Origin: an uncultured Brevundimonas sp. | GTDB taxonomy: Bacteria; Pseudomonadota; Alphaproteobacteria; Caulobacterales; Caulobacteraceae | NCBI GenBank assembly: GCA_946481405.1 | Contig: CAMLNY010000127.1 | Coordinates: 1-5,395, forward strand | Direction: 5' to 3' | Length of the DNA: 5,395 nucleotides | Part shown: one piece after another, positions 1 to 5,027 of the stretch | Numbering within the stretch: position 1 is the first letter of the stretch | How the letters are laid out: each line of letters starts with the position of its first letter | Position numbers and translations under genes: made by a program | The notes under the pieces: model-generated | The model's database searches: none | What the model saw: only the letters and a program-made list of their open reading frames with translations | What the model was told of the DNA's origin: nothing

Positions 1-74
1 AGCGGCCGCCACTGCTTGTCGCCTCCGGCCCGGGACCCGGTACCGGCCGCCACCACGATCGCTGAAAAAGTCAT
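1..74 (-). CDS. ispD: IspD (MEP cytidylyltransferase) N-terminus, probably bifunctional IspDF; partial, runs off the left edge
   Basis: Reading the minus strand from the ATG at 74-72 gives MTFSAIVVAAGTGSR followed by AGGDKQWRPL. This is the N-terminus of 2-C-methyl-D-erythritol 4-phosphate cytidylyltransferase, a cytoplasmic enzyme that joins CTP to MEP in non-mevalonate isoprenoid synthesis. The CTP-binding signature A-A-G-x-G-x-R (residues 9-15) and the following D-K-Q-W (compare P-K-Q-Y in Escherichia coli IspD) are visible. Only 24 codons and two bases lie in the window, so the C-terminal IspF domain cannot be seen. I infer IspDF because alphaproteobacteria commonly carry that fusion divergent from nifR3/dusB. 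The start is supported by AGAAGG five bases upstream on the minus strand. No stop or frameshift occurs in the visible part. Confidence 0.88.
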   Translation of the reverse strand, partial: MTFSAIVVAAGTGSRAGGDKQWRP

Positions 75-79
75 CCCTG

Positions 80-85
80 CCTTCT
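80..85 (-). promoter_or_regulatory. Ribosome binding site of ispD
   Basis: On the minus strand AGAAGG occupies 85-80, five bases before the ATG at 74. This is a good Shine-Dalgarno match and fixes the ispD start. Confidence 0.6.
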
Positions 86-136
86 ACGGCGCGATCCGGA
101 AAAGTGTGAGCGGTTTTCGGGCAAGATCGCGCCGCA

Positions 137-156
137 CCATCGTGCCGCCACGATGG
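137..156. repeat. Perfect dyad, possible operator or 5' leader hairpin
   Basis: CCATCGTG (137-144) is followed by the four-base centre CCGC (145-148) and then CACGATGG (149-156), the exact reverse complement of the left arm. It lies 39 bases upstream of the dusB ATG inside the divergent intergenic region. It could be a protein-binding site acting on one or both promoters, or a hairpin in a dusB leader. No U-tract follows, so it is not an intrinsic terminator. I do not recognise the regulator. Confidence 0.5.
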
Positions 157-195
157 CAGTTGACGAGGGCCCCGCCTTCGCGTGTTGACAGACCC

Positions 196-1353
196 ATGAG
201 CTCAGGAATCCAGATCGGCGACGTGGCCATTCCCGGCCGGGTCCTGATGGCGCCGATGACCGGCGTCACCGACCTGCCGTTCCGTCTGCTCGCCAGCCGG
301 CTGGGCGCCGCCTATGTCGCGACCGAGATGGTCGCCGCCGCCGAACTGGCGCGGGCCCGTCCCGATGTCGTCCGCCGCGCCGCCGTCGGCGACGGCCTGC
401 CCCTGACCGTCATCCAGCTGGTCGGCCGCGACCCCGCCGCGATGGCCGAAGGCGCGCGCATGGCCGAGAGGGCCGGCGCCGACATCATCGATCTCAACTT
501 CGGCTGCCCGGCCAAGGAGGTCACCGGCTCCGCCTCCGGCTCAGCCCTCATGCGCACCCCCGATCTGGCCGGCCGGATCATGGCCGCCACCGTGGCTGCG
601 ACGTCCCGCCCTGTGACCGTCAAGATGCGCCTCGGCTGGGACGTCGAGGTGGTAAGGGAAGCCTTGAGGGCGATCACCAACGTCACGAGCCTGAGCAGGC
701 CCGTCGGACCCGGCGGGGAGAGCGAGCTCGGGGAGATCGTGACCGGCGGCCCGGTGGAGCTCGACGTGGCCCGACGCGCCGAGGATCTCGGCGTCAAGGC
801 CGTCACCGTCCACGGTCGCACCCGCCAGCAGTTCTACACCGGCGTCGCCGACTGGAGCGCGGTGGCCGCGACCAAGGCGGCGGTCTCCATCCCCGTCATC
901 GTCAACGGCGACATCATCACCGCCGAACAGGCGAGGGCGGCCCTGGACCAGTCCGGCGCCGACGCCCTGATGCTGGGGCGGGGCGTCTACGGCCGTCCGT
1001 GGCTGGCCGCCCACCTCGACCGGGCCCTGCGCGACGGCGCCGTCCTGATCGAACCCGACCGCCGGGAGCGGTTCGACATCGTCGTCGAACACATGCGCGC
1101 CTCCTGCGCCTTCTACGGCGATCACCTCGGCCTTCGCATGTTCCGCAAACATCTGGGCTGGTACGTCGAACAGGCGCCCTGGCCCGCCGATCCGGCGGAG
1201 CGCCGAACGGCCAAGAGCCGCCTCTGCCGCCTCGACCAGCTCGAGCTGGTCGCCGAGGCCCTGGCGGACCTGTGGGATTTGCCGCCGCCTTCGCTGTATT
1301 TCCGCAACTCCGCTGTTGAACTTCCGCCACAGGTGGTTGAAGCTTCCGGGTGA
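196..1353 (+). CDS. dusB: tRNA-dihydrouridine synthase DusB / NifR3 family, with an internal insertion
   Basis: This cytoplasmic flavoenzyme reduces specific tRNA uridines to dihydrouridine using FMN and NAD(P)H. The 385-residue protein opens with IQIGDVAIPGRVLMAPMTGV, typical of the family. The catalytic loop N-F-G-C-P-A-K has Cys104. Lys143 lies in VKMRLGW, His206 in VHGRTR, and FMN phosphate-binding elements are N-G-D (237-239) and G-R-G (261-263). E. coli DusB has 321 residues; the excess comes from an extra segment around residues 150-184 and an unusual C-terminal tail (361-385). I chose ATG196 because homology begins there; an upstream in-frame TTG at 16 would overlap ispD and add 60 unrelated residues. 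GTG codons at 106 and 142 are also in frame but lie in the intergenic dyad region. The stop overlaps the ntrY start (TGATG), so dusB probably leads the ntrYX operon. NifR3 names come from its position beside ntr genes. Confidence 0.93.
   Translation: MSSGIQIGDVAIPGRVLMAPMTGVTDLPFRLLASRLGAAYVATEMVAAAELARARPDVVRRAAVGDGLPLTVIQLVGRDPAAMAEGARMAERAGADIIDLNFGCPAKEVTGSASGSALMRTPDLAGRIMAATVAATSRPVTVKMRLGWDVEVVREALRAITNVTSLSRPVGPGGESELGEIVTGGPVELDVARRAEDLGVKAVTVHGRTRQQFYTGVADWSAVAATKAAVSIPVIVNGDIITAEQARAALDQSGADALMLGRGVYGRPWLAAHLDRALRDGAVLIEPDRRERFDIVVEHMRASCAFYGDHLGLRMFRKHLGWYVEQAPWPADPAERRTAKSRLCRLDQLELVAEALADLWDLPPPSLYFRNSAVELPPQVVEASG
643..756 (+). other. In-frame extra segment inside dusB
   Basis: Between GWD (ending at residue 149) and ELDVARRAEDLG (from residue 188) this DusB has 38 residues, where E. 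coli DusB has about seven before the equivalent helix. The net gain is about 33 residues. The segment begins with a helix-like V-R-E-A-L-R-A-I run and continues as a Gly/Pro-rich stretch. It holds three AGG codons within 15 codons, plus GTA and TTG, all uncommon in the surrounding genes. ACGTCGAG (641-648) and CTCGACGT (760-767) form inverted 8-mers at its edges, and GAGCTCG occurs at 724-730 and 757-763. The reading frame is intact. It may be a lineage-specific loop or an inserted element; boundaries are estimated by eye against recalled homologues. Confidence 0.6.
1276..1350 (+). promoter_or_regulatory. Compositionally odd dusB 3' end, possible regulatory region of ntrYX
   Basis: In the 25 codons before the dusB stop, 11 end in A or T (for example TAT, GCT, GTT, CTT, CCA), against 1 of 25 in the codons just before and 6 of 25 in the first codons of ntrY. 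The encoded tail, from DLPPPSLYF onwards, has no counterpart that I recognise in DusB. The stretch contains CAAC-N6-GTTG (1305-1318), GTTGAACTTCCG (1315-1326), CCAC-AG-GTGG (1327-1336) and GTTGAAGCTTCCG (1336-1348). This density of small repeats looks more like a control region than coding sequence. I could not define a promoter; TTGCCG (1279-1284) and TGTATT (1295-1300) are too close together for normal spacing. Confidence 0.4.
1315..1348 (+). repeat. Near-identical direct repeat pair GTTGAA(G)CTTCCG
   Basis: GTTGAACTTCCG at 1315-1326 recurs as GTTGAAGCTTCCG at 1336-1348, differing by a single inserted G. Start-to-start spacing is 21 bases, about two helical turns, so a protein could contact both copies on one DNA face. 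The copies flank the small dyad CCAC-AG-GTGG and end just before the ntrY start. Confidence 0.5.
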
Positions 1354-3608
1354 TGACGGACACGCCCGCGATGCTCCCGGCAACAGAAGGCGACCCTTCC
1401 TTCTGGGGGCGGTTCGCGGCCGGTCGTGCCCGGGCCGCGTTCGGCGCCGCCTACGCCGTCGCCTTCCTGATCACGGGCGCGGCCATTTGGCTGGTAGCCG
1501 TCGCGCCAGCCGCCGGGGCCGGGGAGGACGCCCGCTCGACCGCCAGCCGCGCCGTGCTCGTCATCCTGCTGGCCAACCTTGTCCTGATCGGCGGTCTCGC
1601 CACCATCATCGGGGCGCGGGTCATGCGCCTGTCTCAACGGCGGAAAGAGGACCCGGGCGCCCGCCTGCACCTGCGTTTCGTCGCCCTGTTCTCTCTGGTG
1701 GCCGTCGTCCCGGCGGTCCTGATCGCCCTCGTCTTCGGGTTGCTGGTCAACCGCGGCGTGGACCAGTGGTTCTCCGAGAACGTCCGTTCGGCCGTCGACA
1801 ACGGCGCCTCGATCGGTCGGGCCTATGTGGCCGACGTCGGGGGCGGTCTGGAGCGCGATCTCGACACCATGGCCAACGAGCTCGGCGGAGTCCGCGACCT
1901 CTTCGACAACCGCATCCAGTTCTCCACCGCCCTGACCCAGATCGCCGATTTCTTCGGCTACCCGGCCGTATACATCGTGAACGGAGACGGTCAGGTTCTG
2001 GCCCAGAGCGACCTGCCGGGCGCGCCCGCCTATGTCGCCCCGCCTCGCGCGGAGTTCGAGCGAGCGGCCGAGGGTCAGGAGGTGCCGGTCACCGTCACCG
2101 AACACCCCGACACCTTCAGGGCCCTGTATCCTCTGCCGGACTATGGCGACGCCTACCTCTATGTCGTCCGTCCCCTTGCTCCGGGCCTGGTGGCCCAGAT
2201 GCGCAACGGCGAGGAGTCGATCCGGGGCTATCGCGTCGCCGAGGAAAGCCGCGCCCGCATCCAGGCCGCCTTCGCCCTGAGCTATCTGGAAACCGCGCTT
2301 CTGGTCCTGGTCGGCGCCGTCTGGCTGGGCATGTCGGCGGCCAGCCAGATCTCGGCCCCCATCGGCCGTCTGGTTCAGGCCGCGGATCAGGTCTCGGCCG
2401 GCGACCTCTCGGCCCGGGTCGAGGCCGAGGGCGCGCCCGGCGAAATCGCCACCCTGTCCGAGGCCTTCAACCGCATGACCGGCGACCTTCAGGCCCAGCA
2501 GGCCGCCCTGAAGACCGCCTCGGACGAAGCCCAGGACCGCAGCCGCTTCATCGAGACCGTCCTGTCCGGCGTCTCCGCCGGCGTCATCGGTCTGGACCGT
2601 CGCGGCCGGATTTCCGCGATCAATGACAGCGCCTTGCAACTGCTTTCGATCTCGGAGCTTGAGGTCCGCGGCAAGTCGCTCGCCGCCGTCGCGCCCGAGC
2701 TCAGCGATCTCGTCGGCCGGGTCGAGGCCCATATCGAGGAAGACATCGACGTCGCCCGCGAGGGTGAGACGCGTCGTCTGCGGGTCCGCATCGAGGGCGG
2801 GCAGGGCGGCGAGATGGTCCTGACCTTCGACGACATCACCCGTCTGGTGACCGCCCAACGGAACGCCGCCTGGCGCGACGTCGCGCGTCGTATCGCCCAC
2901 GAAATCAAGAACCCCCTGACGCCGATCCAGCTTTCGGCCGAGCGCCTGAAGCGCAAATACCGCGCCCGCATCGGCGACGACGTCGAGGTCTTCGACCGCT
3001 GTACAGACACCATCATCCGTCAGGTCGGCGACATCGGCCGCATGGTCGACGAGTTCTCCTCCTTCGCCCGCATGCCCACACCGCGCTTCACCGTGGAAAA
3101 TCCGGCCGAGCTTCTTCGGGAAGCCGTCTTCGCCCAGCGTGTCGCGGCCCCGAACCTGCCGGTCGAACTGGTCGAACCCCTGCCGAAGGCGAAGCTGCGC
3201 GCCGACCGCCAGATGGTCGGTCAGGCCCTGACCAACATCCTCAAGAACGCGGGCGAGGCCGTGGCCGCCCGGCGCGGCGAAGACGTCAGCGAGGCGACCG
3301 CCGTCATCGCCCGCCTCGAAATCGAGAACGACATCGCCACCTTCATCATCGAGGACGACGGCAAGGGCCTGCCCGTCCGCGACCGCGACCGCCTGACCGA
3401 GCCCTATGTCACCACGCGCGAGAAGGGCACGGGTCTCGGCCTCGCCATCGTCAAGCGCATCTGCGAGGACCACGGCGGCGAGCTGAAACTGTCGGATTCC
3501 GACAGCCTGCACGGCGCCAAAATCTGTCTGATCTTTCCCCTCAACCCCACCGGCAAGGCCGGGCGTGAACCGGAGCCTCGCGGCGCCGGCGCCCCGGCGG
3601 CCGAATAG
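1353..3608 (+). CDS. ntrY: NtrY, membrane-bound sensor histidine kinase of the NtrYX two-component system
   Basis: The 751-residue kinase has the full NtrY layout. Three transmembrane helices (about 30-51, 67-88, 108-131) precede a periplasmic domain of some 175 residues and a fourth helix (about 307-328). HAMP (about 328-384) and PAS (about 394-490) domains follow. The dimerisation domain carries RRIAHEIKNPLTP with the phosphorylated His516. The ATPase domain shows the N-box NILKNAGEA (Asn632), D-D-G-K-G (668-672) and G-T-G-L-G-L (692-697). All catalytic motifs look intact. NtrY autophosphorylates and passes phosphate to NtrX; in relatives it is tied to nitrogen, redox/low-oxygen and envelope responses, and in Caulobacter to the periplasmic inhibitor NtrZ. 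A low-complexity tail of about 20 residues ends the protein. ATG1353 overlaps the dusB stop; GTG1350 and ATG1371 are alternatives. No strong Shine-Dalgarno is present, so coupling to dusB translation is likely. Confidence 0.95.
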   Translation: MTDTPAMLPATEGDPSFWGRFAAGRARAAFGAAYAVAFLITGAAIWLVAVAPAAGAGEDARSTASRAVLVILLANLVLIGGLATIIGARVMRLSQRRKEDPGARLHLRFVALFSLVAVVPAVLIALVFGLLVNRGVDQWFSENVRSAVDNGASIGRAYVADVGGGLERDLDTMANELGGVRDLFDNRIQFSTALTQIADFFGYPAVYIVNGDGQVLAQSDLPGAPAYVAPPRAEFERAAEGQEVPVTVTEHPDTFRALYPLPDYGDAYLYVVRPLAPGLVAQMRNGEESIRGYRVAEESRARIQAAFALSYLETALLVLVGAVWLGMSAASQISAPIGRLVQAADQVSAGDLSARVEAEGAPGEIATLSEAFNRMTGDLQAQQAALKTASDEAQDRSRFIETVLSGVSAGVIGLDRRGRISAINDSALQLLSISELEVRGKSLAAVAPELSDLVGRVEAHIEEDIDVAREGETRRLRVRIEGGQGGEMVLTFDDITRLVTAQRNAAWRDVARRIAHEIKNPLTPIQLSAERLKRKYRARIGDDVEVFDRCTDTIIRQVGDIGRMVDEFSSFARMPTPRFTVENPAELLREAVFAQRVAAPNLPVELVEPLPKAKLRADRQMVGQALTNILKNAGEAVAARRGEDVSEATAVIARLEIENDIATFIIEDDGKGLPVRDRDRLTEPYVTTREKGTGLGLAIVKRICEDHGGELKLSDSDSLHGAKICLIFPLNPTGKAGREPEPRGAGAPAAE

Positions 3609-3610
3609 TA

Positions 3611-3616
3611 GCGAGG
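3611..3616 (+). promoter_or_regulatory. Ribosome binding site of ntrX
   Basis: GCGAGG at 3611-3616 lies four bases before the ATG at 3621 in the 12-base gap after the ntrY stop. It supports that start. Confidence 0.5.
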
Positions 3617-3620
3617 CGTC

Positions 3621-5027
3621 ATGCGTTCCACCGGAGCCGACATCCTGGTCGTCGACGACGAGGCCGACATCCGCGACCTTGTTTCGGGTCTCCTCGAGGA
3701 CGAGGGCCATTCGGTCCGCGTCGCCTCCTCATCGGAGGAGGCGCTCGCCGGCATCCGCGCGCGCAAGCCCAGCCTGATCGTCCTCGATATCTGGATGCAG
3801 GGCGGCGGCGTGGACGGGCTGGAGCTGCTCGAGCTGGTCAAGACGCTCGACGCCGACCTGCCGGTCGTCATGATCTCCGGCCACGGCAATATCGAAACGG
3901 CCGTCAGCGCCCTGAAACGCGGCGCCTACGACTTCATCGAAAAGCCGTTCAAGTCCGACCGCCTCGTCGTCGTCATCGAACGCGCCCTCGAAGCCGCCCA
4001 GCTGAAGCGCGAGAACCGCCGCCTGCGCGCCGCCGCCATGACGCCGTCGGGGCTGATCGGCCGCTCCGCCGCCGCCCAGGTCCTGCGCACCACCATCGTC
4101 AAGGTCGCCCCGGCCAACAGCCGCGTCCTGATCTCGGGCCCTCCGGGCTCCGGCAAGGAACTGGTCGCCCGCCAGATCCACGAGGCCAGCCCGCGCGCCC
4201 GCGGCGAGTTCGTCGCCATTTCCGCCGCCGGCATGACCCCGGAACGCCTCGACCTCGAACTGTTCGGCGAGGAGGGCCACGACGGCCGTCCGCGCAAGAT
4301 CGGCGTCTTCGAACGCGCCCACAACGGCACCCTCTACCTCGACGACGTAGGCGACATGCCGCGCGAGAGCCAGAGCCGCATCCTGCGCGTGCTGGTCGAA
4401 CAGCGCTTCCGTCGCGTCGGCGGCGAACAGGACGTGCAGGTCGACGTCCGTGTCGTCACCTCGACCTCGCGTGACCTGAAGCAGGAGATCGCCGAGGGCC
4501 GGTTCCGCGAGGACCTGTTTCACCGCCTGAACGTCGTGCCGATCCGTGTCCCGCCGCTGTCGGAGCGACGCGAGGACATCGGCGAACTGGTCGACTATTT
4601 CATCGAGACGCTCAGCGCGTCCCAGGGATTGCCGCGCCGGAAGCTGGGCGACGACGCCATCGCCGTGCTTCAGGTCCATCCCTGGCCCGGCAACGTCCGC
4701 CAGCTGCGCAACAACGTCGAGCGGCTGCTGATCCTCGCCACCGGCGACCTCAACGACCCGATCTCGGCCGACATGCTGCCCCAGGAGGTCGCCTCGACCA
4801 ATTCCGGCGGCATGGGCGCCGAGCGCACCATCGCCCTGCCGCTGCGCGAGGCCAGAGAGGTTTTCGAACGCGAGTATCTGGCCGCGCAAATCATGCGGTT
4901 CGGCGGAAACATCTCGCGCACCGCCGCCTTCATCGGCATGGAAAGATCGGCCCTGCACCGGAAACTCAAGTCACTGGGCGTGTCTCCCGCCCGGGGCGGG
5001 GACGATGACGAAGGGAATGTCGACTGA
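3621..5027 (+). CDS. ntrX: NtrX, NtrC-family response regulator with AAA+ and Fis-type DNA-binding domains
   Basis: The 468-residue cytoplasmic regulator is of normal family length. Its receiver domain (about 7-120) has the acidic pair Asp12/Asp13, phospho-acceptor Asp56 in VLDIW, Ser86 in MISGHG and Lys108 in EKPF. The AAA+ domain (about 148-375) has Walker A GPPGSGKE (173-180), FREDLFHR (295-302) and the sensor II stretch GNVRQLRN (357-364). The sigma-54 contact loop GAFTGA is missing: ELFGEEGHDGRPRKIGVFE spans the site, as is usual for NtrX. Walker B reads LYLDDV, with Asp242 where Glu is usual, and Ser201 replaces the usual switch Asn. The C-terminal Fis-type helix-turn-helix lies near 430-450 (GGNISRTAAFIGMERSALHRKL). 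It is the cognate partner of NtrY and probably acts as a DNA-binding regulator, possibly repressing its own operon as reported in relatives; sigma-54 activation is unlikely. GAGG four bases upstream supports the start. Confidence 0.95.
   Translation: MRSTGADILVVDDEADIRDLVSGLLEDEGHSVRVASSSEEALAGIRARKPSLIVLDIWMQGGGVDGLELLELVKTLDADLPVVMISGHGNIETAVSALKRGAYDFIEKPFKSDRLVVVIERALEAAQLKRENRRLRAAAMTPSGLIGRSAAAQVLRTTIVKVAPANSRVLISGPPGSGKELVARQIHEASPRARGEFVAISAAGMTPERLDLELFGEEGHDGRPRKIGVFERAHNGTLYLDDVGDMPRESQSRILRVLVEQRFRRVGGEQDVQVDVRVVTSTSRDLKQEIAEGRFREDLFHRLNVVPIRVPPLSERREDIGELVDYFIETLSASQGLPRRKLGDDAIAVLQVHPWPGNVRQLRNNVERLLILATGDLNDPISADMLPQEVASTNSGGMGAERTIALPLREAREVFEREYLAAQIMRFGGNISRTAAFIGMERSALHRKLKSLGVSPARGGDDDEGNVD
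3722..3743 (+). repeat. Perfect 9-bp hairpin within the ntrX receiver coding region
   Basis: CGCCTCCTC (3722-3730), the tetraloop ATCG (3731-3734) and GAGGAGGCG (3735-3743) form a fully paired stem about 100 bases into ntrX. It encodes part of ASSSEEAL, which is ordinary for a receiver domain, so it may be a by-product of the protein sequence. There is no U-tract, so it is not an intrinsic terminator. Confidence 0.4.
5011..5016 (+). promoter_or_regulatory. Ribosome binding site of the aminotransferase gene
   Basis: AAGGGA at 5011-5016, inside the end of ntrX, stands ten bases before the ATG at 5027. The spacing is a little long, but together with the TGATG overlap it supports translational coupling. 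Confidence 0.45.

Larger units (their letters stand above)
75..195. promoter_or_regulatory. Divergent ispD / dusB intergenic region
   Basis: These 121 bases separate two divergently read genes and should hold promoters for both. Visible elements are an imperfect dyad (96-103 against 114-121, seven of eight pairs), the perfect dyad at 137-156, TTGACG at 160-165 and TTGACA at 185-190. The last two resemble -35 boxes, but neither has a convincing -10 at normal spacing, so no promoter is called precisely. No Shine-Dalgarno sequence stands before the dusB ATG at 196; the nearest purine run, GAGGG at 165-169, is about 26 bases away. Confidence 0.5.

Noticed and set aside
105..113. TGTGAGCGG, matching nine bases of the E. 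coli lac operator core
   Set aside because: A nine-base match without the symmetric other half, in an unrelated context; most likely chance.
16..195. dusB extended upstream to a TTG at 16
   Set aside because: It would overlap the start of ispD and add 60 residues without family similarity; homology starts at ATG196.
640..767. GACGT at 640-644 and 763-767 as a target-site duplication of an inserted element
   Set aside because: Removing the 123 bases between copies would leave DusB several residues too short at this loop compared with E. coli DusB, and a five-base match is expected by chance.
1316..2626. A 436-codon plus-strand frame overlapping ntrY in another phase
   Set aside because: Its translation is Arg/Gly/Pro-rich shadow sequence of ntrY without any domain.
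3582..3593. Self-complementary GGCGCCGGCGCC near the ntrY 3' end
   Set aside because: It falls in Ala/Gly/Pro-rich coding sequence where such GC palindromes arise by composition; there is no U-tract for a terminator.
1122..3710. An 862-codon open frame on the minus strand opposite ntrY and the dusB 3' end
   Set aside because: Long antisense frames are expected in GC-rich genes with strong third-position bias. Its translation is low-complexity Asp/Gly/Ala-rich with no recognisable domain, while the plus strand encodes a complete NtrY.
3729..4958. A 409-codon minus-strand open frame opposite ntrX
   Set aside because: This is the same antisense effect of GC bias; NtrX on the plus strand is full length with all domains.
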